DNA of 64,000 nt, taken from the NCBI GenBank assembly GCA_964450715.1, contig CAYVFC010000015.1:23656-87655 (forward strand), given 5' to 3'. Numbering within the stretch: the stretch's first letter is position 1; every line of letters begins with the position of its first letter. This DNA comes from CAYVFC01 sp964450715 (GTDB lineage Bacteria > Myxococcota_A > Polyangia > Polyangiales > JAFGIB01). Below are positions 53,494-62,651 of the stretch, piece after piece. Below the pieces are notes generated by a model that did no database searches, had not been told where the DNA came from, and worked only from the letters and a program-made list of their open reading frames with translations. The position numbers were made by a program, and so were the translations under genes.

Positions 53494-54179
53494 GTCAAAA
53501 TCTAGAGGATCCCGTCGGCCAGTCTAGCACTGGTATGTGAACGAGGATACGTCAAATACTCGATGACGAGACAGCTTCCCCTGACTGGTATAGCAAAAGC
53601 AATCCTCACTCTCGCCCCCCGCCGGAGGGAAATGGTACAAGCCCCAACCCCGATCGCTCTTGGGCAGGCGACAGGGGCAAGCCGTACGACGCGGTCGCGT
53701 GGCAGCGCGGGATTTCAAGATTGAAACGGAAAGCGTTCGTTTTTCAAAAACGAAAAACTCCCTAAAAAACAGGGGTAGCTGAATAACAGCAGCGTTGGAT
53801 TTAGACCCTAAAGACAGGAGCAGCAGAATAACAGCAGGAGTGAAAATACCGCGCGGGCGGACGATCGGGGCGGGCGTTCTTCTCTCGGGCTCTATTTCAT
53901 ATTCCTATCCCCAGGGAATTGCTCGCCTTTGTAGCTGCGATCACCCCCCGGGGTGATCGGTGCGGATGGCGCCGCTTCGCGGCTCGCCGTCGATCGCGAC
54001 TACGAAGTCGGCCGGGTGGCCGGCAAAAAGAGCTGTCGACGAGGTTAGATCCGAACGTATGATCCGACGAGCAAGATCGCCGGCGTCTTACATGTCCTCC
54101 CTTTTATTGATATATCGCTCATACCCCATTGACCGGGTGTCCGCGTTTGTGGACAATCGATGGTATCGCGGGAGGCGAT

Positions 54180-54846
54180 GTGCGGAGTAGCGCTGGGAGG
54201 TACGGGGGAGTCCGTATAGCGAATCCCTTACGGAAGCGCCACGGGAGGACCGCACACGACTGCTGGTCGTTCCTCTTTTTGACAGCGGGTCACCTGCTGA
54301 CCGCAGGATTGGCCCAGGCGCAGCAGGGGCCGGCGGGCGGGATTCAGTGGCTGCGCGAGCAGCAGGGGGTCGACGGCAGCTGGGCGGGCGAGGCGCGGTT
54401 GGCCTTCCGGGATACGGCCGAGGCGGTCGAGGCCTTCGAGCTGCTCGCACCCGAGGACGGGGCGATAACCGGAGCGGTCGACATGCTGGCCGGGACGACC
54501 AGCCCGTCGCTCGACCTGGAGGCGCGGCGGCTGGGCGTGCTAGGCGAGCGTTTGCCGCGCGCGATAGTGAACGCCTCGCTGCTGGAGCTAAAAGCGGCGC
54601 AGGCGCCGGACGGCGGCTGGGGATCGCACCGGCGCTACAGCCGCTCGAGCGCGCTGGAGAGCGGGCTGGCCGCGCGGGCGCTCGCGTTACCGGGCGCGCT
54701 TCTGCCGGACGAGGCGTTCGCCCTGCTCGGACGGCTGGAGGAGCTACAGGATACGAGCGGGGGGTTCGCCTCGGCGGAGGGCGGCGATGCGGATCTCATT
54801 ACCACCGCCGAGGTAGTGCGCGGGCTGGTCGCGTTGTCGGCGATCA
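54180..54846 (+). pseudogene. Truncated prenyltransferase/squalene-cyclase-like repeat protein
   Basis: The frame gives a signal peptide (LFLTAGHLLTAGLAQAQ) and repeats such as IQWLREQQGVDGSWAGEARLA and LELKAAQAPDGGWGSHRRYS, the QW-like pattern of cyclase/prenyltransferase-fold proteins. A GTG at 54180 with GGAGG upstream is a possible start, but it is uncertain. Homology-like sequence stops near 54846, where an insertion sequence begins; the rest of the gene is missing. Confidence 0.6.
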
Positions 54847-56105
54847 CTAATGTCGAACCCGTATTGTGCCAAAACTCGATCGACGAAAAAGCGTGTGAAC
54901 TCAGAGGGATGCGAGATAAGACGCGAAGGGATTTCGATCGAAAACGGGGTGTTTGTGGCACGGCAAGGAGGTTAGGATCGGGGTAGGAGGCAAGAACGGG
55001 ATGAAGAAGAGGGTTTCTCTGGTGTTCACGTTTGCGGTGGTGACGCTGGCGGGGTGGCTGAACCGGAAGCAGCAGGCGGAGATCGAGTTTCTGAAAGCGC
55101 AGCTGGCGATATACAAGAAGAAGACGGGGAAGAGGCGGTTGGCGTTCACGGACGGGGAGAGGCGCTGGCTGGCGGAACTGGGGAAGAAGCTGGGCAGCGG
55201 CGGGCTGAGGGAGGTGTCGTTCGTGGTGACGCCGGAGACGATCTTGAGGTGGCATCGGGAGCTTGTGGCGAAGAAGTACGACGGGAGCAAGAACCGGAAG
55301 CCAGGCAGGCCGAGGAAGGCGGAGGAGATCCGGGAACTGATCGTCAGGATGGCACGGGAAAACCCGGTTTGGGGGTATACGAGGATCAAGGGAGCGCTGC
55401 GGAATCTGGGTTACGAGATCGGGCGCAACACGGTCAAGCGGGTGTTGCTGGAGCACGGGATCGAGCCCGCGCCGGTGCGGGGCAAGTCGATGCCCTGGGA
55501 CGTGTTTCTGAAGTCGCACTTCGGGGTGATCGCGGCGGCGGACTTTTTCACGGTGGAGGTGATGAGGTTTTTTGGGCCGGTGCGATACTCGGTTCTCTTC
55601 GTGATGGATCTGGGCACGCGGCGGGTGCATATCGCGGGCATCGTGACGGAGCCCTACGGGGAGTGGATGGAGCAGGTGGCACGAAACCTGACCGACGCCT
55701 TCGACGGATTCCTGCGTGGTAAGCGATACCTGATTGTGGACGGCTTTCCGCTGTTCAAGTACGGCTTCCGCTCGATCCTGGAGTCCGGCGGGGTGGAGCT
55801 GTTGCGGTTGCCGGCGTGCAGTCCCGACCTGAATGCCTACGCCGAGCGGTTCGTGCGGTCGATCAAGCACGAGTGCTTGAACAAGATGGTTTTGCTGGGC
55901 GAGGCGCATCTACGCCTGGCGGTCAGGCAATACGTGGAGCACTACCACCTGGAAAGGAACCACCAGGGGCTAGGCAACCGGCTGATACAGCCGGTGAGCG
56001 AGACGGGAAGTGCCGACGGCGAGGTCGTATGCCGGGAGCGCCTGGGAGGTCTGTTGAAGCACTACTACCGGGAAGCCGCGTGAAAGCGTCGGTAAAATGT
56101 GCCAC
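54847..56105 (+). mobile_element. Insertion sequence 1, DDE integrase-core type
   Basis: The element interrupts the cyclase-like gene at its left side and carries one transposase. The left boundary is inferred from where the host gene reading stops; terminal inverted repeats were not identified with confidence. TGTGCCA occurs near both ends, but in direct orientation. Confidence 0.6.
55001..56083 (+). CDS. Integrase-core (rve) transposase of IS 1
   Basis: The ATG at 55001 follows GGAGG and gives 360 residues. A coiled segment (IEFLKAQLAIYKKK) and a helix-turn-helix (GYTRIKGALRNLGYEIGRNTVKRVL) precede the DDE core. The core has AADFFTVEV (first Asp), LIVDGFPLF (second Asp; the usual DRDxxF is altered) and NAYAERFVRSIKHECL (Glu). 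The frame is intact. The altered second motif may reduce activity. Confidence 0.85.
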   Translation: MKKRVSLVFTFAVVTLAGWLNRKQQAEIEFLKAQLAIYKKKTGKRRLAFTDGERRWLAELGKKLGSGGLREVSFVVTPETILRWHRELVAKKYDGSKNRKPGRPRKAEEIRELIVRMARENPVWGYTRIKGALRNLGYEIGRNTVKRVLLEHGIEPAPVRGKSMPWDVFLKSHFGVIAAADFFTVEVMRFFGPVRYSVLFVMDLGTRRVHIAGIVTEPYGEWMEQVARNLTDAFDGFLRGKRYLIVDGFPLFKYGFRSILESGGVELLRLPACSPDLNAYAERFVRSIKHECLNKMVLLGEAHLRLAVRQYVEHYHLERNHQGLGNRLIQPVSETGSADGEVVCRERLGGLLKHYYREAA

Positions 56106-56160
56106 GAGCGCGAAATGCAGTTTTCGTTTTGGCGGGGTAGTCTCGACTTCGAGGCGCAGG
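56106..56160. repeat. IS-associated repeat R, copy 1
   Basis: It begins GAGCGCGAAATGCAGTTTTC and continues to CTTCGAGGCGC. Related copies start at 58355 and 61486, in the same orientation. Confidence 0.75.
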
Positions 56161-56178
56161 CGTACGGTGTGCAGGGGG

Positions 56179-56580
56179 CTAGATGATGCGCCCGCGCTTG
56201 GGCCGGTAGTCGGTCGGATCGATGCACCGGTCGTACAGAGCCTTGTCCAGACGGTGCCAGTTCGTACCGTTTATTCCCCGGCGGCTGTGTTTCTTGGGGC
56301 CAACGGGGAAAGCCGATTCCAACCGTATCCAGTGATCGATTTCGCGAGAGATGGCTTTCACTTCTGTTACCGCTTCGGCGAGGTCCTGATCTTGGGAAAA
56401 GATGATCGCCACGTCGTACTGGCGGTGACGGGCTAGGCGTACGAGGTCGAGCGCAATGCGGATGTCAATGCCTGTTTCGCGGCCGATTCGTACTTTTCTG
56501 AGTACCCCGGGAGAGACCTCGACCGGTTGCTCGGCGTACTTCAACACGCGCCGAACGACGTGGACTCCGCGACGTTCCAA
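56179..56580 (-). pseudogene. NYN-domain (PIN-like) gene, 5' truncated
   Basis: The 133-residue frame contains ERRGVHVVRRVLKYAEQPVE and GIDIRIALDLVRLARHRQYD with VAIIFSQDQDLAEAV, the core of LabA/NYN ribonuclease-like proteins. The usual N-terminal strand with the first catalytic Asp is absent; the only start is a TTG, and a stop lies five codons upstream. It lies between two insertion sequences and is probably a remnant. Confidence 0.7.
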
Positions 56581-56858
56581 CGGAGGTAATCCTCAAGACC
56601 TTTAGGAATTCTAGCGTTGCAACTGCAACGGGAGCGGACGGCGAAGGATATTAGCTTGGAATACGATGGTAAAACAGTAGCGACCCGGGATACTCTTATG
56701 GGGTTTCCCTTTTTTTGGGCGAAACCGTATCAATTATGAGTCCGAGCGAGCGGATCAGGAGGGATGAAAACGGTTTTCGGACGTACGTCCGCGCGCTCCA
56801 GGCGGGATGGACGGAGGATACGGCGTTGAATCCGAACTGGACAGAAGAGGCGGAGAAG

Positions 56859-58181
56859 TCACGAGGGCGAGGCGTGGTCGCAGGTGTCGCAAGTGAGGGA
56901 GCGGTGGTATGCGATCCGTTCTTGAAGGGCGTTTTTCTGGGCGGCGCGGAGCTGAGCGGGAAGATCGGGGTTGAGGCCGTGGAAGACCTCGAAAGGGGTG
57001 CGACCTTTGAGGGCGTTATGGGGCATGACCAGGTTGTGCTGCTCGACGTAGAAGGCGACCAGACGGCGTACGGCTGCGATGGTGTCGAGGTGGTGCATGT
57101 ACAAGAAGTTGTGCAGGGCAGAGCGGAAGAAGGCCTCGATCATAGAGTTGGAGTACGAGACGGTCACCTGGGCGATCTCGTGGGTAACTCGCTCGGGGAA
57201 GAGTTTGCCGGCGGCGAGGAGGTCGTAGACGGCGTTGTTGACGTTTTCCGACCCCTCGTCGGAAACGAGGGTGGGGATGACGCCGCTATTGACGTTCTGT
57301 GCGGCTTCGATCAGCAGAGCGCGGGTGTTCAAGGCGTCGCGGGTCGGCTCGACGGCCCAGGCGAGGATCATGCGGGAGAGGTTGTCTATCACCGCTTGCA
57401 GGTACGCGCGTGTGCCGTCCAGCAGGGTGATGACGCAGGTATCGACGTGCCAGATCTCGTTGGGGAGCGAAGCGCGGACGCCGATCCTGGGCCGCGCGGG
57501 GTAGAGCCTCTTGCGCGGCCGGTCCCATCCGCGCGCGTTTATGGTGCGGTACCAGGTGCCGGCCGAGACGAAAAGGCGGCCGGTGCGGCTGGCGAAGATG
57601 GCGAGGGCCTTGACGGGCATGTGCAGGTATTCGGGCGAGAAGAAGAGCTGGTGCATGACGAAAACCTCGCCGGCGGTGAGGCGGCTGGGGGAGGTAAGCG
57701 GGCAGCTCGAAAGGTCGTCGAGGATACAGTTGTCGGAAGTGAGTCGACGCAGCCAGGAATAGAAACGGGAGCGGGACATGTGGACGAGCCCGAGCACGCG
57801 CTTGATGGTCGAGCTCTGGGCCGCGTGCAGGATGGCTCGCAGGAGCAGGCCCTTGTCCTGCGCCGAGGGCAAGCGACCGTGCTGGTCGAGGCGGAAGCCG
57901 GATATGTGAAGCAGGGTGGCGAACAGCTGGAGCAAGGCGGCGGTCTGTTGCAGCGCGCTGCGCAGCTCGGCGTTTTCCCGCTGAAAGTCGAGGTAGTTTT
58001 CTTCGAGGACCTCCGAGGAGACGATCCGGGGAAGTCCTCGATGCTTCCAGCTGCGGCGAGTGGCAGCGGGGATGCTCGCGTCGGGGAAGAGATCGATATC
58101 GGGGTTTTGGGCGTACGCGATGCGCAGCCGGGTATCGTAGGTATTGCGCTACCGTGGCGCGGGAGAGCATACGGTTTGCAT
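56859..58181 (-). pseudogene. Integrase-core transposase of IS 2, with in-frame amber codon
   Basis: From an ATG at 58181 the frame meets TAG at codon 11 (58149-58151), then stays open for about 430 codons. After the stop it reads YDTRLRIAYAQNPDIDLF, which aligns with the N-terminus of IS 3 (YDHRIRNAVVASGDIHIF), so the amber lies inside the original gene. The core has IWHVDTCVI, LVSDEGSEN and SNSMIEAFFRSALH (DDE). A TTG or another internal start could still give a shorter 358-residue protein from 57935. Confidence 0.8.
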
Positions 58182-58229
58182 ACTCGATTGTCGCACGCGG
58201 GGGCGTCGGGTATCGTCATCCTCCGGGGT

Positions 58230-58415
58230 GACGGGAGGCGGAAAGTTAGCGGAAAAGGCGGTGGTGAAGGGTGTGCGCCGTTAGGGCGGCGTGCGGTTTA
58301 CGGGGACAGCGGCGCACAGGAGCGCAGACGAAAACGAGCCGGCGCGAGCGCTCGGAGCGCGAGATGCAGTTTTCAGTTTGGCGGGGCGGTTTCGGCTCAG
58401 AAACGCGGATTTCCG
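58230..58415. repeat. IS 2 upstream repeat block, including repeat R copy 2
   Basis: This stretch is similar over its length to 61355-61545: GGAGGCGGAAAGTT, CGGCGCACAGGAGCGCAGAC and GAGATGCAGTTTTCAGTT are shared. Both blocks lie just upstream of a transposase 5' end, so they are probably part of the element. Confidence 0.7.
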
Positions 58416-58574
58416 GTTTGGCCGGCGCCAGGTGATTTACCCGTGCTTGGGCCGGCCGTTCGGGTCGACGCGACGTGTCGCTTCTCGGCACGGGAGGAAG
58501 AACTACGGCATGAAAGGATGTTTTCGAGCCTGAACGGGGAAAACGGAAAGAAGAAGTCGAAACGCAGGCAGGTT

Positions 58575-58865
58575 TTACTTCCAGTAGCCGGGCCTGCGCT
58601 TACTGTGCATACACGCTACGATAGTAATTTGCTCCCCTTCGACTTCGTAGATGAGGGAGTACGGGTAACGATTGAGCATCCAGCGACGGAGGCCCTCGTC
58701 GAATTCGGGCGCGGCAAGAGGAAACGCCTTGATGTGTTCCATCGCTTCCTCGAATGCTGCGCGAAATTCGTACGCGGCCACCGGACTTCTTTCGTAATAC
58801 CAGAGGAACGACTGGCGCGCCTCTCGTTCCGCCTGGGGATCGAGATCGATCCGGTAGTTGGCCAT
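58575..58865 (-). CDS. RelE/ParE-type toxin
   Basis: The ATG at 58865 gives 96 residues. YRIDLDPQAEREARQSFLWYYER, AAPEFDEGLRRWMLNRYPYSLIYEV and a C-terminal VACMHSKRRPGYWK are the ParE/RelE fold landmarks. It starts 1 bp after the antitoxin stop, so translation is coupled. ParE toxins poison gyrase; RelE cleaves mRNA. The RRPGYW ending fits the ParE group. Confidence 0.87.
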   Translation of the reverse strand: MANYRIDLDPQAEREARQSFLWYYERSPVAAYEFRAAFEEAMEHIKAFPLAAPEFDEGLRRWMLNRYPYSLIYEVEGEQITIVACMHSKRRPGYWK

Positions 58866-58866
58866 G

Positions 58867-59088
58867 TCAACGCGCGAAGATGCGTTTACGCGCTTCTTCC
58901 CAGGGAACGGTCTGGACAACCCCCGAACGAAGATCCGCTAGACGCTTTCGGATTTCTTCCTTCCATGCGTCTTCGACGCCGGGATCGTCCGGGCCCAAGG
59001 TGTCCAGCAACTGCAGAACGAGGGCAGCCTTCTGATCATTGGGGAGCTTCTGGGCGTCGTCGAAGATTTTTCGGGCTTCCGAGGACAT
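58867..59088 (-). CDS. Addiction-module antitoxin (TIGR02574-like)
   Basis: The ATG at 59088 gives 73 residues. It is helical and acidic: KIFDDAQKLPNDQKAALVLQLLDTL and DPGVEDAWKEEIRKRLADLRSG fit the short addiction-module component family that pairs with ParE-like toxins. It precedes the toxin gene by 1 bp. Confidence 0.8.
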   Translation of the reverse strand: MSSEARKIFDDAQKLPNDQKAALVLQLLDTLGPDDPGVEDAWKEEIRKRLADLRSGVVQTVPWEEARKRIFAR

Positions 59089-59218
59089 ACAAAAATAATA
59101 GCAGCGATGCCCCCCACCGGCCAGTAGCAAGGACGAAGGGACGAGAAGACTGTTTCGAGCGGCAATGTTGGGGGCATCAGCAAAGAGTACACGCCGGAAA
59201 AGCAGAAGTTGGGACCCG

Positions 59219-60767
59219 CGGGTTAGCCCGGTACGAAATCGACGTGGGCCGCCGCACCTGGGAGCACAACCAGGACAGCACGCGAGAGACGACCTATGAC
59301 GCCCTGGGGCGCCTCAGCACCGTGACCGACATCGACACCGGCCGCAGCCTCGAGTACCAGTATGACGCCTCAGGCAACCGCACCCGGCTGACCATCCTGC
59401 CGGACAACCAGGTCACGACCTACGCGCACGACGCCCGGGGCCAGCTCATTCGTCTCACCGACCCCGAGGGAGGCGAATACCGCTTTGCCCGCGATGCCCT
59501 GGGCCGCCGCACCGTGACCTCCTATCCCAACGGCATCGCGCGGCACACCGTGTACGACGCCGCCTCCCAAATCCTGGGCCTGGTCTACGTGGACGGCGAC
59601 GGCGCGCTCCTCGACCTGTTCGGCTACACCTATGACACCTCGGGCAACCGCACCGCCAAGCTCTTGCTGAACGGCTCGGCCGAGCAGTACGGGTACGACG
59701 CCCTCAACCGCCTCACCTCTGCCACCTACCCGTCGGGCCGGGTGGTGCGATATACTCACGATGCGGTGGGCAATCGACTGTCGATGACCGAGGGGGCATC
59801 GGGCGCGGGCACGGGCACCGGCTCTATACCCGAGCCCTGCCCGGGCGACCGGGACTGCGACGCGGTGCCGGACATCATGGACAACTGTCCATACATCGCC
59901 AACCCGGACCAGCAGGACAGCGACAGTGATACGACCGCGCTCAACTTCTCGGGCGCCCGGGGCGTGTGGCTGTTCGAGCAGAGCGAAGGCAGCACGGCGC
60001 TGGACTCGGTGGGCAGCAACCACGGCACGCTGGTCAACGACCCGACGCGCATCGCGGGTCGCTTTGGCCGGGCGCTGGGGTTTGACGGGGTCAACGACCG
60101 CGTGGGCTCCTCGAGCTCGGCGCAGGCGCGGGTGACCCGGAGCTTCACCATGGAGCTATGGGCCTATCCCGAGGCCGAGCACCCGATCACGCCGGAGTCG
60201 ACCAGCGGCAGGGTGGGCGACATGCGGCACGCGGTATTCGCGACGCAGGGAAAGCAGGCGTACGGCAGCGGCCACGCGGGGGCGGGACTTTCGGTGGGCA
60301 CCAACGGCATCAGCGTGCTGGAGCACGCGTCGTTTTACCTGCCCACGGTGCTGGTGTGGGAGCACCCGGTAGAGGGCTGGACGCACATCGCGGCGGTTTA
60401 TGATGACGGCACGCCATCGCTTTACGTAAACGGCTCGCAGGTGAAGACGGGCCTGCGCAGTGGGCGCATCGTACACCCGAGCGCGCACCTGGGCGGGGAC
60501 TACCGGGGCAACAACTACGGCTTCTACCAGGGCAAGCTGGACGACTTTGCCGTGTACGACCGGGCGCTGGACCCGTCCACCATCTACCGGCACGCGCGGC
60601 AAGGGCTGTACGGCGACGGCCTGGGCGACGCCTGCGACCCCTGCCCGTACGAGGGCGACCCCTCGTGCGTGCCGCTGACCTGCCAGGACGGGGACGGAGA
60701 CGGCTACGGCGTACAAGGCGCCAGCAGCTGTCCCGCCTCGCCCACCTCCGCCGATTTCGACTGCACG
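59219..60767 (+). pseudogene. Rhs/YD-repeat gene fragment with TSP3 and LamG domains
   Basis: Neither end of the gene is present. About 200 residues of YD repeats (TTYDALGRLSTVTDIDTG, YGYDALNRLTSATYPSGR) are followed by a TSP3 unit (DIMDNCPYIANPDQQDSDSD). A LamG-like domain comes next (GVWLFEQSEGSTALDSVG, TMELWAYPE, GWTHIAAVYDDG, KLDDFAVYDRALD). The TSP3 pattern then resumes with YGDGLGDACDPCP. The right end stops at an IS 3 fragment. Rhs proteins are large surface or toxin proteins. Confidence 0.8.
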
Positions 60768-61315
60768 GGCATGTGGCGGTATCGCTCGTCGGTGAAGATC
60801 GCCTTCATGGTGGCGATCTCTTTGGGCGCGAGCTGATTGGGCGAGGTCTTGGGGCAGGAGCTACGGTCGTCGAGCTCGCAGGCGGGCGCGGCCCTTTTCC
60901 AGGCGTTGTAGCGGGGAGGCGAAAGCCCAACGACATGAAGGGCGCGGCCGAGAGGGATACCGGCCTTCACGGCCTTGTCGATGGCTCTGAGAATGGTCTT
61001 CTTGTCCCTGCCCTCGGGAAGCCGCTCGTTCTTGTCGAGCCGGGCTCCGAACACGCGCACCAGCGCGGAGAGCAGACAGAGCAGGCCGCGGAGGAGGAGG
61101 ATGGTGCGGTTCTGCTCGGCGATGATCTGGAGCAGCTCGACCTCGGGCTTGTCGACGATATCAGCGGTGACGACGTCTCGGTGGCCTCGCCGTATCCAGG
61201 AGTGAGCGGTGGAGGGATTTATGGCGAGATCGGAGAAGATGTGTATGTCGCCCGAGGCGACGACGGCGTTGCGGATGCGATGGTCGTAGAAGGTCTTCTG
61301 CGCTTGCCCGTTCAT
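60767..61315 (-). pseudogene. IS 3 transposase, N-terminal fragment
   Basis: From an ATG at 61315 about 180 residues align with the IS 2 protein: ARLDKNERLPEGRDKKTILRA, CELDDRSSCPKTSPNQLAP and DERYRHMPV match its equivalents. Homology ends at HMPV, where the Rhs fragment begins, so the DDE core is gone. It shows the intact N-terminus that IS 2 has lost. Confidence 0.8.
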
Positions 61316-61354
61316 ACGAGATCATCGCATGTTACGGCGTCCCGGGTCGCCACC

Positions 61355-61545
61355 CCGCGGGGTGAAGGAAGGCGGAAAGTTTTCGAAAAACAGGTGGTAA
61401 CGGGTGCGCGGTGGTAAGGCACCGTACGGTTGACGCGGACGGCGGCGCACAGGAGCGCAGACGAAATCGGGTCGGCGAGTGCCCCGAGCGCGAGATGCAG
61501 TTTTCAGTTCGGCGGGATGGTTTTGGCTTCGAGGCGCGGGTTTTG
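61355..61545. repeat. IS 3 upstream repeat block, including repeat R copy 3
   Basis: It is similar to 58230-58415. Repeat R begins at 61486 (GAGCGCGAGATGCAGTTTTC). Confidence 0.7.
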
Positions 61546-61582
61546 CGCTCGATGGGAAAGAAGCGGTTTTAGAACGGTGGAC

Positions 61583-61828
61583 TCAGGCGACCGCGGCCTT
61601 TTTGGTATTCAGCACCGTGATCCTGGGATCGGTAGTCGGTTCGGGTACGGGAAGGCCCTGCTCCCTGAGCAGGTCAACGTGTTCCTTCATCCCCCACCTG
61701 GCCTTGTAAAGGCAGTCCTCGATGGAATGCCCGATGCCCGTAAAACCGTCCAGATCGGGCGAGTAAAACCCGAAGTAGTCGGGTTCCTCGGTCGCTTCGA
61801 TTACCAGCGAATACGGAAGCTTTATCAT
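61583..61828 (-). CDS. HicB-like antitoxin
   Basis: The 81-residue product reads YSLVIEATEEPDYFGFYSPDL, FTGIGHSIEDCLYKARWGMKEHV and LREQGLPVPEPTTDPR, the degenerate RNase H fold of HicB. No HicA-like dsRNA-binding partner is next to it. It follows the antitoxin-like gene by 23 bp and so forms the end of a three-gene run. Confidence 0.75.
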   Translation of the reverse strand: MIKLPYSLVIEATEEPDYFGFYSPDLDGFTGIGHSIEDCLYKARWGMKEHVDLLREQGLPVPEPTTDPRITVLNTKKAAVA

Positions 61829-61851
61829 TAGAAACGCGCCAGGCGGCGGTT

Positions 61852-62049
61852 TCAGCTTGCCTTTTTCGCAATGAGCTCCCGTACCGCTGGAACGAGCTCT
61901 TTGGGAACCTTCATAAAGGTATGAGTCACGTCTTCAAAAGCCGCCTCGTCTTCGGCGACGGCTTCGTCCTCTGTCTGACTCTCGTAGTGGGCGAGAACGT
62001 CGCGTACTCGCTTCTCATCCCATCCGGGAGGAAATTTTGCTTGCTTCAT
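61852..62049 (-). CDS. Small antitoxin-like protein
   Basis: The 65-residue acidic protein reads FPPGWDEKRVRDVLAHYESQTEDEAVAEDEAAFED and ends FMKVPKELVPAVRELIAKK, a possible small DNA-binding end. Its ATG overlaps the stop of the upstream gene (TAATG). It resembles antitoxins of short two-gene modules; no named family is certain. Confidence 0.65.
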   Translation of the reverse strand: MKQAKFPPGWDEKRVRDVLAHYESQTEDEAVAEDEAAFEDVTHTFMKVPKELVPAVRELIAKKAS

Positions 62050-62336
62050 TATCGTTTTCCTCGGCGACGAAGCCGCCTTCGATATGCGGTTAACGGTTTC
62101 CCTTTCAGTTCGTAAGCGGTGACCACGAAAACGCTATTCGGTTGAGGATCTGGCACGTAAATGACACGTAGGTATCTTCCTACCTCTGTTTGTCCGATTG
62201 CCACCCAGGCCCCTTCGACTCCCTGGCGGTCTTCTCCCGGATTCCGGAGTACGTACTGGACCTCCTGCTCATCGACCCCATGTCTATAAATGTGGGGCTG
62301 TTCCGTTTCGGGGTCAATATAATACCGGACGTTCAT
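62049..62336 (-). CDS. DUF4258/BrnT-like putative toxin
   Basis: The ATG at 62336 gives 95 residues. YYIDPETEQPHIYRHGVDEQEVQYVLRN, QTEVGRYLRVIYVPDP and VFVVTAYEL fit the RelE-like small RNase shape of BrnT/DUF4258 proteins. It heads a run of three minus-strand genes with the two antitoxin-like ones. Confidence 0.65.
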   Translation of the reverse strand: MNVRYYIDPETEQPHIYRHGVDEQEVQYVLRNPGEDRQGVEGAWVAIGQTEVGRYLRVIYVPDPQPNSVFVVTAYELKGKPLTAYRRRLRRRGKR

Positions 62337-62651
62337 AATGGCCGGGAGTTCCTTGGAAAAAAATAACCCCGCCCGAGGCCTCACGGCGTGTCGAACGGGG
62401 AGCAAGTAGATGTAAATTAGCGACTCTTAGAAAGATTTCAATAAGAAAGGATAGCGTAGAGGTCTTCGGCGACGGCAGATGGGCAGAAATCGGGAACAGC
62501 GTGTTTTCGGCGTCGAAAAAAGCAGAAAACGGGACCCGCGGGATTTTGACATCGGCAAAAGTAGAAATTGGGGCGGCGCCCTATCCCAACGGCACAGCGG
62601 TTTCCCAAGACATTCTGTTCACGGGGCTGTGCAGTTGCACACCCCGCGAGA
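62337..62651. other. Intergenic region with IS-end-like sequence
   Basis: AGCAGAAAACGGGACCCGCGGG at about 62521-62542 resembles AGCAGAAGTTGGGACCCGCGGG at about 59200-59221, so both may be element ends. TATCCCAACGGCA near 62583 also occurs in the Rhs fragment (59524). No gene was recognised. Confidence 0.45.

Larger units (their letters stand above)
53008..54179. other. Long gene-free region
   Basis: Over 1.1 kb shows no supported gene. It contains two adjacent palindromes (53289-53346 and 53373-53493), AGCWGAATAACAGCAG repeated at about 53777 and 53821, and TCACCCCCCGGGGTGA at 53943-53958. GC falls between 53720 and 53850. Confidence 0.6.

Noticed and set aside
56715..60836. A 1373-codon open frame on the plus strand
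   Set aside because: It runs antisense through IS 2 and both toxin-antitoxin genes before reaching genuine Rhs sequence near 59219. Only the last third looks like protein; the rest is a high-GC shadow frame.
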